DNA of 64,000 bases from Natranaeroarchaeum sulfidigenes. GTDB lineage: Archaea > Halobacteriota > Halobacteria > Halobacteriales > Natronoarchaeaceae. Below are positions 15,747 to 25,088 of this stretch, in pieces. The stretch is taken from NCBI RefSeq assembly GCF_017094485.1, contig NZ_CP064786.1, positions 1,612,001-1,676,000 on the forward strand. The letters run 5' to 3'. Position 1 is the first letter of the stretch. The number at the start of each line of letters is the position of its first letter. Both the position numbers and the translations under genes were made by a program. A model generated the notes under the pieces. The model was given only the letters and a program-made list of their open reading frames with translations, was not told where the DNA came from and ran no database searches.

Positions 15747-17056
15747 GGCGACTCGTTCGCTGGCGTGGTGCGATTGTCGCAACGCTTCTCTCAGTCACAC
15801 TCGGCGTCGCACTCGGCGTTGACACGCTGTTTTTGCTTGGCGTTGTCGCACTTGGGATCGCTGCAATTGGCTACCTGAGCTCGTCACCCCGCGGGGAGAT
15901 CCGAGTCGAACGCCAGCTTTCTCCCGACAGACCTACGCCGGGTGAGGTAGTGACAGTGACGCTCACGCTGCACAATGAGAGTGATCACATCCAACCCGAT
16001 GTTAGGATCGTCGACGAGCCGCCGGATTCTGCGGCTGTCGTGGGGGGAGTCCCTGCTGTTGCAACGTCGGTTCAGCCGAACGAATCAGTGACTCACGAGT
16101 ATGAGATTGCCCCACAACGGGGAGACCACGGGTTTGGAACGCCCACACTCCGCCGTCGTAATCTTGCAGGTACGATCACCGCCACGGAGGATGTCGAAGT
16201 TGATGGACTCACAACGGTTACCTGTGAGACGCTGCTGGATGCCTTCCCACTGCGTGAACAGACGATCCAGTATGTTGGCCGCTCGCCGACGGACGAGGGG
16301 GGCAACGGGATCGAGTTTTATGCGACTCGGCAGTATCGACCGGGGGACCCGATCAATCGTATTGACTGGCACCGGCTCGCCAAAACCGGCGAGCTTGCGA
16401 CCGTCGAGTACCGAGAGGAAAAGGCCGTAACGGTCGTCTTTATTATCGACGATAGGTCCGGGATCCATCGTTCACCGCGGGGTGGCGGACCGAACTCGTT
16501 CGACCTGACGCTGTACGCTGCCTCGAAAGGGGTTGCCGCATCGATGGACGGCGGAAACCGGACCGGTGTTGCGACGTACGATAGGCGTCACTGGATCGAC
16601 CCCGGAACCGATGCGGGAACGAGACAACGTGTTGAGGACCTGTTCAACAGTGCTACTGATGGAGCAACTCCGACGATGACGGACGGAGGCACTGCGTCCA
16701 ACGAACCATCGCAGCAATCACCGACTATTCCCACGAAAGCGCTCAACCGTCTCTCTGAACAACTCCCGCGGAATGCACAGGTCGTGTTCTGTTCGCCACT
16801 GACGGATGACGGTGCGGTCGAGACGGTCCGACAACTGGCTGCCCGCGATCACGACCTAACCGTTCTCTCGCCGGATATCACGACGGGCATCACCGAAACC
16901 GAGCGGACTCTCGGAACCAGAGTCGAGCGATCGTGGCGATCGAACCGGATCTCGAAACTGCGAGCGATGGACGTTGCTGTGATCGACTGGCAGCTCGACG
17001 AGCCGCTGCCGATTGAACTGCAACGCCTGCTCCGGCGCTGGGGGCGCGACGTATGA
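15743..17056 (+). CDS. DUF58 domain protein (vWA-like, MoxR partner)
   Basis: A protein of 437 residues from a GTG start. There are two N-terminal transmembrane helices (about 10-50), a beta-sandwich region with VTVTLTLHNES, and the DUF58 signature block EFYATRQYRPGDPINRIDWHRLAKTGELATVEYREEKAVTVVFIIDDRSG near residues 190-245. A degenerate vWA-like domain follows. DUF58 proteins act with MoxR AAA+ ATPases, here at 19933-20889 on the opposite strand. The neighbouring genes overlap it at both ends. Confidence 0.9.
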   Translation: MRRLVRWRGAIVATLLSVTLGVALGVDTLFLLGVVALGIAAIGYLSSSPRGEIRVERQLSPDRPTPGEVVTVTLTLHNESDHIQPDVRIVDEPPDSAAVVGGVPAVATSVQPNESVTHEYEIAPQRGDHGFGTPTLRRRNLAGTITATEDVEVDGLTTVTCETLLDAFPLREQTIQYVGRSPTDEGGNGIEFYATRQYRPGDPINRIDWHRLAKTGELATVEYREEKAVTVVFIIDDRSGIHRSPRGGGPNSFDLTLYAASKGVAASMDGGNRTGVATYDRRHWIDPGTDAGTRQRVEDLFNSATDGATPTMTDGGTASNEPSQQSPTIPTKALNRLSEQLPRNAQVVFCSPLTDDGAVETVRQLAARDHDLTVLSPDITTGITETERTLGTRVERSWRSNRISKLRAMDVAVIDWQLDEPLPIELQRLLRRWGRDV

Positions 17057-18705
17057 CCCAGAACACTGGCGAGCAAAGCCGGGCGACCATTGGCGCTGTG
17101 TGGGGGACACTATCGTCGGCAATATCCGAAGCCGGAACCGGGGCCCGACGTCAATTGAATAGATTGTATGCCAGCGATGCGATCGTCATTGCGATCACGC
17201 TAACTGTCGCACTTACCGTCGGCGCGTCAGTGACGAGCACTGCTATCGCCACGCTCACGTTCGGTGCCGGTGTGGGAATGGCGTTGTCGGTCGTTCTGTC
17301 CAACAGTTCAAACCCACTCGTGGGATTACTGGGCGGGATGGTCACTGTGGGTGCTGCGTTGGTCGCTCTCGCACCACTGACATTGACTGTTGCATTCGTC
17401 TTCGGAGACAGTGGGTCTGGAATGATTGCGGGCGTGACGGTGCTCTGGCTCGTCCTGGCATCATTTGCCGCTGTGACAGTGCCAACACGAGCTCCAGGTG
17501 ATGGGACAGTCCGAACAGCGGGCCGAACTGCAATCCTTGCGGGACTCGGTATCCTGCTCGTCGTTGCCCTTAGGCTCGTCCCCGAAACGGGGATCCGAGA
17601 GCAGGCACTCGTCGCGGCAATAGATGCGGTTGGCTTCGGCATCGATCTGATCGTCCGGCCCGGTGGTGGCGACGCACTGGTTTCGCTGCTTGTGTTAGTG
17701 GCGGTGACTGCGCTGATTGTTCGGTGGGGGCTTGGCAAACTACCGGTTGAGCGTTTCCTCCCACCGGAACGCCGTAAGTCGGTTGTCAGCGGACTCGAGC
17801 GTGGTCGATCACTTCTTCACCGACTGTTTCAACTATCCGTCCTCAGCACTCTCGTTGCTGTCGGTGTCACACTGCTCTCATCGGAAGCTATCGAGAACGG
17901 TCCGGAGCAGGCCTACACCCACGTCGAGACGATCCGAACTGAGCTTCCTGCACCTGCCGGTGAACATCTCACTGAGTTCGTGCTCGCTCCGCTGCCACGG
18001 TGGATCCTCCTCACTGCTTGTGCAATGGGTCTCGCAATTGGCCTCATCGACCTTGTTCGATCTGCCCTCCGTAGGGGTATGGCCGGTGTGCTGGCCAACA
18101 TAGTCGCACCCATTATCGGCGGCGCGGTCGTGACCGTCATCATCGCAACCCGGATCGCCGACCCTGAGCTCACTACAACGCTGGTTTCGGTCGTGCCGCC
18201 AAGTGTTCCAGAGTCGGTCATCTCACTCGTCATTGAGTCACCGGCGTTTGTCGCTGCGGGTATCGGGCTCCTCGTTGCGCTAGCTGTCCTCTGGAGTGCG
18301 TTCGCTTTCATTACAGTACTGCGTATGGTACGGATCCTACCGGGGCGAGCGACAGGTGTCGCACTCGCTAGTATTGCACTGTTTGGAACGGCGATCACTG
18401 CCGCACTAGTCTCGCAGCCGACGCTGGCAGTTGGCACCGCTGTGGCCGCCCTCCTTGTCTGGGACATTGGCGAATTCGGTACCGGGCTTCGTGAGGAACT
18501 CCCCGCCGGTACACCCACCTTCCGCGTCGAGATCGTCCATGCAGGAACGAGTGGTCTTGCGGGACTTGCCGTTGGTGCAGGTGCGCTGTTCGCGCACGAT
18601 TGGGTTTCCGCCTATCTCACACCACCCGACCCGCAGTTGGCTCTTGTAGCCCTCGCCGTCACGGCGGTTGTTACCGCGCTCGTGACGTTTTCTCTCCGGG
18701 GGTAA
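17053..18705 (+). CDS. polytopic membrane protein of the DUF58 operon (DUF7519-like)
   Basis: A protein of 550 residues with about 14 hydrophobic segments, the last gene of the 13915-18705 operon. It has no enzymatic motif. Its size and position match the large integral membrane protein usually found last in haloarchaeal DUF58 operons. It overlaps the DUF58 stop by 4 bp. The 200 bp after its stop, up to the VapC gene, hold no gene. Confidence 0.8.
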   Translation: MTQNTGEQSRATIGAVWGTLSSAISEAGTGARRQLNRLYASDAIVIAITLTVALTVGASVTSTAIATLTFGAGVGMALSVVLSNSSNPLVGLLGGMVTVGAALVALAPLTLTVAFVFGDSGSGMIAGVTVLWLVLASFAAVTVPTRAPGDGTVRTAGRTAILAGLGILLVVALRLVPETGIREQALVAAIDAVGFGIDLIVRPGGGDALVSLLVLVAVTALIVRWGLGKLPVERFLPPERRKSVVSGLERGRSLLHRLFQLSVLSTLVAVGVTLLSSEAIENGPEQAYTHVETIRTELPAPAGEHLTEFVLAPLPRWILLTACAMGLAIGLIDLVRSALRRGMAGVLANIVAPIIGGAVVTVIIATRIADPELTTTLVSVVPPSVPESVISLVIESPAFVAAGIGLLVALAVLWSAFAFITVLRMVRILPGRATGVALASIALFGTAITAALVSQPTLAVGTAVAALLVWDIGEFGTGLREELPAGTPTFRVEIVHAGTSGLAGLAVGAGALFAHDWVSAYLTPPDPQLALVALAVTAVVTALVTFSLRG

Positions 18706-18907
18706 CTGAATCGGGATACTGACACTGGTGGAGTCATAGAACGATTTGGTTGACACTTTGGTTCCAATTTGTATACTCTGTTGAAATCCGCCAAACCTCA
18801 GATGAGCTGGATGCTATATATAGGTCGCGAGTCTTGTACGGGTATTCGACTGAAAGATCAGTTATTCAGATCGGTCAATATAGGCCGCATATGCATCACA
18901 GACCAGA

Positions 18908-19402
18908 CTATCCATCAATTAGGGTTAATTTCTCACGTGTCTCAGTTGGAATTGGATTGACGTATTTCACATCTTCGTCGTCACATAGATCTTCGAAATC
19001 GCCGTCAGTTGTAATCAAGTAATCGGCGTCATATGCTCGTGCAAGCGCGACGATGAACGAATCGTACACGTCGTGGTTTTTCTCAGCGCTGATCTCGTAC
19101 GCCTCAAGCAGCGTTGTCTCGGTGGCACTGACGATTCGTGCAGGGCTACGAACAAGTGATTGGATAGCATTCCGAGCATCAACTGCGTCTACTCCAAAAT
19201 TGCTCGTCATCAGATACTGCGCTCGCAACGGATAATAATCAAACACGAGCAAGACGTTTGGCCCATCAATTGCGTTTTGGATCCACGGATACACATCGTC
19301 ATGTGCAGGGTGATCATCGGTGAGCGCGATTGCTAGTACGTTCACGTCAGTGAGAACTGTCACTTCAGTAGGGAGAGAATCAGCCATCAGATAGTCGCTC
19401 AC
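18908..19402 (-). CDS. vapC: PIN-domain ribonuclease toxin (VapC-like)
   Basis: A protein of 164 residues. The acidic residues of a PIN active site are present: D in VTVLTDVNVLAIAL near residue 19, E in LLEAYEISAEKN near residue 101, D in DVYDSFIVALA, and D in ITTDGDFEDL. VapC proteins are Mg-dependent RNases that cut specific RNAs. Its ATG overlaps the antitoxin stop by 4 bp. The pair sits between the DUF58 operon and its MoxR gene, which is an unusual position. Confidence 0.85.
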   Translation of the reverse strand: MSDYLMADSLPTEVTVLTDVNVLAIALTDDHPAHDDVYPWIQNAIDGPNVLLVFDYYPLRAQYLMTSNFGVDAVDARNAIQSLVRSPARIVSATETTLLEAYEISAEKNHDVYDSFIVALARAYDADYLITTDGDFEDLCDDEDVKYVNPIPTETREKLTLIDG

Positions 19403-19668
19403 TGGTCCATCGGCCCGAAGAGGGTTTCTCCGGCATCAGTTGGTGTCGTGTTCTCCCAGTTCTTCTGACCGGCTGTTGCTGTCTCTAATTTCGAGCTTGG
19501 TTTGGGGTTGACTTCAAGGACCGATCCAACGAGGGTTGCAGGAATCTCATCGTTTGATTCGATTCCTAATCGGTCTCGAACCTCTTTTGGGAGTGTTACC
19601 CGCCCTCTATCGTCCACTGTGAGTGTGAGTTCTTCCCCGTTGTTCGCTTCAAATGCGGACTTTCCCAT
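19399..19668 (-). CDS. vapB: AbrB/SpoVT-type antitoxin (VapB-like)
   Basis: An 89-residue protein. Residues about 14-55 form the swapped-hairpin AbrB fold, with LTVDDRGRVTLPKEVRDRLGI as the DNA-binding core. The C-terminal tail (KNWENTTPTDAGETLFGPM) is the likely toxin-binding peptide. It is first in a two-gene operon with vapC and would repress its own promoter. Confidence 0.88.
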   Translation of the reverse strand: MGKSAFEANNGEELTLTVDDRGRVTLPKEVRDRLGIESNDEIPATLVGSVLEVNPKPSSKLETATAGQKNWENTTPTDAGETLFGPMDQ

Positions 19669-19932
19669 TTTGAATCACCTTATTCCCACTACTGTGTTGA
19701 TATATAAAACTCTTGCGCCACCCGAAATGCTGATTAGTTCGCAGGGCTACCTAACAGCTGATTCAGCTGCTCATACGTGAATTGAACTTCTGCCAGATGC
19801 TAACTTCATCCGCTATATTCAGCAGGATGCATGACACCTATCATATACTGCGGTTTCAACAGAGCCTACGATTATTTCCCGACGTGCAGCGGTGGTGTTG
19901 CTGTTCCTCCGGTTGGCAAGGAATGGCAACTG

Positions 19933-20889
19933 CTAGAATTCGTCCATCGAGGGCACCGCCACGCTATCGACGGCGCTGTCGACGACATCCCCTTTGTCTG
20001 CGTTTCTGACGGTCGCCTCCGTCGTTAGGACGATCCGATGTTCGAGCGTTGGGTGGACAACTGCTTTGACATCTTCTGGCGCAACGTAGGGGCGCCCCTC
20101 GATGGTTGCCCGAGCTCGACTCGCCTCGAAGAGGCGCTGGATCCCTCGCGGTGAGACACCGACTTTGACACGGTCATCAGTCCGAGTCGCTCGACAGATA
20201 TCGACGATATATTCACAGACACTCGGATCGACGTCGACCGTCTCAGGGACACCTTGCATCTCCAAAACCGTCGTCTGATTGACGACGACTCCTGTCTCCG
20301 GGATTGATGATGTTCGGCCGGAGCGCCGTTCGAGCAGCAACAACTCGCCATCACGGTCCGGATAGCCCATACTCGTTTTTATCATGAAGCGGTCACGCTG
20401 TGCTTCAGGCAGTTCGAAGGTTCCTTCCTGCTCGACGGGGTTCTGCGTGGCGAGAACGAAAAACGGTTCAGGAAGTTCCATCGTATCGCCGTCGACGGAT
20501 ACCTGCCCTTCACCCATCGCTTCCAGCAGGGCGGCCTGGGTCTTTGGCGGTGCGCGATTGATTTCGTCTGCCAGCACCACGTTTGCAAAGATCGGGCCCT
20601 TATTGAACTCAAAATCACCAGCACTCTCATTATAGATGTGTGATCCGGTGATATCGGCAGGGAGCAGGTCCGGCGTGAACTGGATCCGATTGAACTCCAG
20701 ATCCAGTGCCGTCGCCAGGCTTCGGGCGGTGAGCGTCTTGCCAGTCCCTGGAACGTCCTCCAGTAGGACGTGTCCGTCGCCGATAATTGCAGTCATGACT
20801 GTCTCCAGCAAATACTCGTCCGTAATGACTGCCTGTGACACCTCATCGAGTACCGATTTGCAACTACTCGCTGCTTCGTCGACGTCCAT
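19933..20889 (-). CDS. MoxR-family AAA+ ATPase
   Basis: A protein of 318 residues. Walker A is LLEDVPGTGKT near residue 42, Walker B is VVLADEINRAPPKTQAALLEAM near residue 105, and the sensor region contains ATQNPVEQEGTFELPEAQRDRF, the block typical of MoxR. A C-terminal lid domain follows with VGVSPRGIQRL. MoxR ATPases act as chaperones for vWA or DUF58 partners; the DUF58 protein is at 15743-17056. Here the two are on opposite strands and converge across the VapBC pair. The 260 bp between vapB and moxR hold no gene I recognise. Confidence 0.93.
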   Translation of the reverse strand: MDVDEAASSCKSVLDEVSQAVITDEYLLETVMTAIIGDGHVLLEDVPGTGKTLTARSLATALDLEFNRIQFTPDLLPADITGSHIYNESAGDFEFNKGPIFANVVLADEINRAPPKTQAALLEAMGEGQVSVDGDTMELPEPFFVLATQNPVEQEGTFELPEAQRDRFMIKTSMGYPDRDGELLLLERRSGRTSSIPETGVVVNQTTVLEMQGVPETVDVDPSVCEYIVDICRATRTDDRVKVGVSPRGIQRLFEASRARATIEGRPYVAPEDVKAVVHPTLEHRIVLTTEATVRNADKGDVVDSAVDSVAVPSMDEF

Positions 20890-20953
20890 GACCTCTCAGA
20901 TGAATGCCATTGCAAAATAGCCACCGACACTGCGGCCATCATCTATATGCCTA

Positions 20954-21142
20954 TTACTGATTTTTCAACTGTACATCGACCGAATGTGTCACACTGAGAT
21001 ATTGCTTGATCTCCGGGTCCTGGGCGAACTGGTCCAGAAACCACTCTCGAAAACTCGGTGAGGTTTCCAGTAACTGAACCAACTGCAAGTCAATATCGCG
21101 TTCACGGACCGATGATACGAGTGGCCGTTCCTCAATGCTCAT
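20954..21142 (-). CDS. short hypothetical protein, possibly an N-terminal gene fragment
   Basis: A 62-residue protein from the ATG at 21142 (MSIEERPLVSSVRERD). An earlier ATG at 21166 is possible. It is predicted helical (IDLQLVQLLETSPSFREWFLDQFAQDPEIKQYL), resembling the opening of larger nuclease-related proteins that begin with such a helix. The complete IS element lies just upstream of its start, so truncation or promoter loss is possible. Function unknown. Confidence 0.45.
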   Translation of the reverse strand: MSIEERPLVSSVRERDIDLQLVQLLETSPSFREWFLDQFAQDPEIKQYLSVTHSVDVQLKNQ

Positions 21143-21220
21143 GCCGCATTGTTTCCTCATGAACACATTAGTTGTGTGGCTCGTTCTCGACTCGACGGGA
21201 AATCTAGATATTACATCGTA

Positions 21221-22221
21221 CGCTCATCCGTAGGAGATTGTTGATACTGCTGAGCGGTCGCTGTGAAGTCCAAGAGGACAAGGGCACCGCGGTAGCGGTG
21301 CCCGACACGAATGATTCCGCTCGATGTGTTTGGCTCGGAATCGGTCGCAGCGGACCTGCTCCAACAGGTTCGCTGGCGTGACGGTGTAACCTGTCCTCGC
21401 TGCCGTTCTGACCGCACGGTCAGAAACGGCAGCTATGGAGAGTTTCAGCGGTATCTCTGTAAGGATTGCGACCGCACGTTCAACGACAAGACAGGCACGA
21501 TCTTCGCTCACTCGAAGGTTGCACTCCGCCGGTGGCTGTTCTCGATCTACGCGTTTCTGCGCTTTAACACGAGTCTCCGACAACTGCAGTGCGAAATAGA
21601 GGTGACACACAAAACGATCCATCGGCGCATCGAGCGCTTCGCCAGCGCGCTCGATGCGCCTTCGCTCGATCTTGTCGGCCCGGTCGAAATCGACGAAGTG
21701 TACGTCTCCGCTGGGAAGAAAGGCCGCGAGCGCGACCAACCGTCGCGCTCGCGTGGCCTGTCCACGCGTGGGCGTGGTTCATACGATGGCGACAAGCCAC
21801 CGGTGTTCATCATCACTGATCGAGGCACCGGACAGCGGTACGCGATCCCAGCGAAAGCCGCCGACCAATCGACGATTCGACTCCTGCTGACTGACCGCAA
21901 AGAGGAGTCGCTCACGGTCTATACCGACGGCTTTCGAGCGTACGAACCGCTCGAAGAGGACGACGCATTCGACCGCGAATACGTCGTCCACGGCGACGGT
22001 GAATACGCCGACGACGAGGTGCACGTCAACAGCTGCGAGAGCCACGCGTCGCTGGTGCGACGGTGGCTCTCGCCCCATCGGGGTAACTCGAAAGACAAGT
22101 TAACACAGTATCTCAGAGCATTCCAGCTCCGCCGAGAATTATACAGAAAACCGGGACGAGACGCACTCAAACACGCCATCAAAGCGACGCTGTGAAATCA
22201 ACAATGTGCTACGCAAGAGCG
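21221..22221. mobile_element. complete ISH4-like insertion sequence (IS1595 family)
   Basis: An element of about 1.0 kb bounded by 25-bp inverted repeats at 21221-21245 and 22197-22221, each ending inward in ATTGTTGAT. It carries one transposase gene. The right end contains a self-complementary hairpin, CTACGC-AAGA-GCGTAG (22209-22224), and the left end a shorter one. I could not see the 8-bp target duplication expected for the family, so the exact ends may be off by a few bases or the element may have recombined. Confidence 0.85.
21311..22195 (+). CDS. IS1595-family (ISH4 group) DDE transposase
   Basis: A protein of 294 residues. An N-terminal zinc ribbon (CPRCRSDRTVRNGSYGEFQ followed by CKDC) precedes an HTH-like region. 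The catalytic core has D in VEIDEVYVSAGKKG, D in VYTDGFRAYEPL and the final acidic residue in NSCESHASLVRRWLS, which is the ISXO2-like IS1595 pattern. The frame is intact and the gene fills the element, so it is probably active. It probably also mobilises the MITE at 9455-9609. Confidence 0.92.
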   Translation: MIPLDVFGSESVAADLLQQVRWRDGVTCPRCRSDRTVRNGSYGEFQRYLCKDCDRTFNDKTGTIFAHSKVALRRWLFSIYAFLRFNTSLRQLQCEIEVTHKTIHRRIERFASALDAPSLDLVGPVEIDEVYVSAGKKGRERDQPSRSRGLSTRGRGSYDGDKPPVFIITDRGTGQRYAIPAKAADQSTIRLLLTDRKEESLTVYTDGFRAYEPLEEDDAFDREYVVHGDGEYADDEVHVNSCESHASLVRRWLSPHRGNSKDKLTQYLRAFQLRRELYRKPGRDALKHAIKATL

Positions 22222-22430
22222 TAGCAGGAAATGACTGAGCGAGAACTGTGATAGCGGTTGATTCAAGATATATAGAATAATTTGCTCATTTTCGGATCAA
22301 CAGCAGCGTACAGCCGTACGACCATATCATGTCTATTGTTTTCACGACACTATTTCCCAAACCCTTGTTATTATTTAGAGACTTGTAATTGCTCGGTGGA
22401 TTTATTTATTCTAAACACAACGGAGTGATC

Positions 22431-24968
22431 ATGGGAATTGAACCTGACTCACCAACCGTGATAATTGGGGTCGGCGGGGCTGGACTGAAGATGCTCCGCC
22501 GAGTGAGCAAAGTACTTGAAGAAGAAAATTACGACCGAAGTCACTTTTTGCTTCTCGCAGTTGACTCACGGGATGTCGGAGAAGTCGACGAAATAGACCG
22601 CTGGGGACAGTTTACCACTGAGTTGAACTGGTCATCGCGGGGGGCCTGGGAAGAGAAACAGGATCAATATCACTATCTGGGCAATAATGATGAATCACCA
22701 CCTGAAGAGGGCGGTGTCAACAGAAATCGTACTGCAGCTCGGGCCGTCCTTGACGACCCACGGAATTTCAATAAACTTGTCAATCACCTCGAATCCCAAC
22801 TCGAAAGCTTTGGGTCTGGAAGTAATCTGTCGATCTGGACACTGAGTGCACTCGGTGGGGGAACGGGCAGCGGGATACTCCCGACTGTGCTAGGCACGTT
22901 ACAGGATATGGAAAACGGCCGGCTTCAGGAGAAAATTTCCCTGAATTGTATTACCACAGTCCCAGAACTGCATGCTGCCCCAGACCAGCAATCTGTCCCG
23001 ACAATAGATAACGATGCATACGGCAATTCGTTTGCGGCTCTAGCAGAGCTCGGCGATCTAATCGACGCTACCCGGTCCGAGCAACAGTCGCTTAATATTG
23101 AACAGGAGATGGAGATCGACTTAGTTGACCTCTACGATGAGTACTCGGAACCACTAAAGCTGAGTCGAGACTCGATCGACAACTTCTATTTGCTCACCGT
23201 GGATGAGGACCGGCTTGACCGTGACGATGGGAGTTACGAGCGGGAGATTGAGCAGATTGCGGCTCAAACACTCCTGATTCACACGCAGGCTACAGAGAAC
23301 TTCCCGAACCATCCGAACCAAAATTACAGTAATCGAATCCTCAAGACCTGTAACGTGTCTGAGTACAGTTTCCCCTACGACGAAGCAACTAATTTCGTCC
23401 TCAGTTATGCCCGGCTGAGAGAACTTGAGTATGATCAAGAACGTCTTGGGACCCTCGAAGAAGCCTTTACAGAGGGGAAAAGAGTCGTAGACAACTCGTT
23501 GGAGGCCGAAAATCGGAACGAAATCGATGATCCACGCGTCGAAAATGCCCTCGACTATTTCCTTGGGGAACTCAACGGAGAGAGCTTCACATTCTGGGAC
23601 GACAAGGAGTTGATCAATGAGAGCCTCCATTCGGCCGTTGATATTGAGGATGGTCATCTCCAGTCTCTCAAGCAAATATTCGCTGATGTTGAGAAAACCC
23701 GCAGCGAGATCATTGCAGATAAGTACCGGCCAGAGTCCCCGCGACAGTTCCTTTCAGGGGACGTTGACGAGGTTGGTATTGTCACGCCGGAAGAGCTCGT
23801 CTACGAATATCTCTATCTCTCGCAGGCGAGAGCCGAAATCCGATTTGAGCGAGACGGTGTCGAGAGTAATCTTGATGACGACATTTCGTGGATATACAAT
23901 AACCAGCACATTTCTGGTGAGCTTGCTCGCCGGGTCAAAGACGACTTCACGGATGCAGACGGGCCGAGCGAACAGTGGGAAGTACTGCGCCGCCCAGTCA
24001 ATAACCGAGTGAGCGAACTCCGTGACTCCGGTATCATGGGCATTGGTTCAAAAGATGATGTTGCTGACGAGGTTAAGGCCAGGAGCCGTGCTATTGACGA
24101 CGATATTGAGACCTATGAGGACCTGACCGCTTCACTGCAGACTGTCGAAGAACTTCTCAGCGTTCGCAGAGAAAAGCTACAAGACCTCTTACAGCAGTAT
24201 CATACGTGGCAGACGGAGGTGCGTGGATATCAAGAGACTGTTAAAGATGCTATTTCCCGTCAAGAAAACACGGTAAACAATCAGAGGGAAAAGGTACGGC
24301 ATCCACCACAGGGGGACGACAAACAATTCCTTAAGATTCCGGTTTCCGATCCGGATATGTTGGTGGAGTTCGTCTTCGGTGAACAGGTAGACTTCAAGGA
24401 GTCGATTGAGAACCTGCAAAAAGAATACGACACCGAATCGAATCGGACAGCGATTCGCCGGAAGCTTCAAAATGAGGTGTCGATCGAGACACTCGAAACG
24501 CAGGCCATAGTTGATAAAGACACGATTTATCAGGATCTTGTGACAGTTCTCGGAGCATTAGAACACAATACCCCTGGTACTGGTGGAGCAATTGTCGTCC
24601 CTGTCTCGCATGGGGAAGATAACTGGCCAGCAGCGGCTGGCGAAAGCGGGTTTGGTGGGATCCTCAGTGCTAGTGATTTGCGAGCTAGTATCGTTACGCC
24701 TGACAGGGGCAAAGGCTCTGGAAAGGTTACCTCCGGATTACCTGGCACGATTCGCTTCGTGTACCTAGAGTTGGATGTGCAACTTGATGCTCTGAACGAG
24801 TTCCGGACCATGGAAGCATGGTACGAAAATGATCGAATCCTCAGTATCATGGATTCTGACGAAGATGACCCCGAACAGGAAATTAACTGGGCCTATCCGG
24901 AGTTGGCAGGCAAGTTCACCACGGGAGGCACGATAGAATCACTAGATGAGACCGAGTTAGGTAGCTAG
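22431..24968 (+). CDS. tubulin/FtsZ-like GTPase-domain protein (Tubulin_2 type)
   Basis: A protein of 845 residues from the ATG at 22431 (MGIEPDSPTVIIGVGGAG). An in-frame ATG at 22389 lies 42 bp upstream, but the Rossmann strand fits the later start. The N-terminal half is tubulin-like: IIGVGGAGLKMLRRV for phosphate binding and the T4 signature LGGGTGSGILPTVL near residue 145. The C-terminal half is mixed alpha/beta with long predicted coiled coils around residues 560-640. Proteins of this type in bacteria occur in gene sets with vWA proteins and chaperones and are suspected conflict or stress systems. Here a vWA, GrpE and Hsp70 set lies 7-11 kb downstream. Polymerisation is an inference from the fold. 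Confidence 0.85.
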   Translation: MGIEPDSPTVIIGVGGAGLKMLRRVSKVLEEENYDRSHFLLLAVDSRDVGEVDEIDRWGQFTTELNWSSRGAWEEKQDQYHYLGNNDESPPEEGGVNRNRTAARAVLDDPRNFNKLVNHLESQLESFGSGSNLSIWTLSALGGGTGSGILPTVLGTLQDMENGRLQEKISLNCITTVPELHAAPDQQSVPTIDNDAYGNSFAALAELGDLIDATRSEQQSLNIEQEMEIDLVDLYDEYSEPLKLSRDSIDNFYLLTVDEDRLDRDDGSYEREIEQIAAQTLLIHTQATENFPNHPNQNYSNRILKTCNVSEYSFPYDEATNFVLSYARLRELEYDQERLGTLEEAFTEGKRVVDNSLEAENRNEIDDPRVENALDYFLGELNGESFTFWDDKELINESLHSAVDIEDGHLQSLKQIFADVEKTRSEIIADKYRPESPRQFLSGDVDEVGIVTPEELVYEYLYLSQARAEIRFERDGVESNLDDDISWIYNNQHISGELARRVKDDFTDADGPSEQWEVLRRPVNNRVSELRDSGIMGIGSKDDVADEVKARSRAIDDDIETYEDLTASLQTVEELLSVRREKLQDLLQQYHTWQTEVRGYQETVKDAISRQENTVNNQREKVRHPPQGDDKQFLKIPVSDPDMLVEFVFGEQVDFKESIENLQKEYDTESNRTAIRRKLQNEVSIETLETQAIVDKDTIYQDLVTVLGALEHNTPGTGGAIVVPVSHGEDNWPAAAGESGFGGILSASDLRASIVTPDRGKGSGKVTSGLPGTIRFVYLELDVQLDALNEFRTMEAWYENDRILSIMDSDEDDPEQEINWAYPELAGKFTTGGTIESLDETELGS

Positions 24969-25088
24969 ATCAAAGCAATTGAGGCGTGGAAGAGGCAGTC
25001 CGCCGGACCGAACCACACGTTTCACTAGATCCAGACTATTTGTTCACCAAACCAAAGGTATTAGTTCTATCCATAATATCTACTCTCC

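Noticed and set aside
21211-22231. Eight-base target duplication for the IS element
   Set aside because: The flanks at the most likely borders do not match, so no duplication is claimed.
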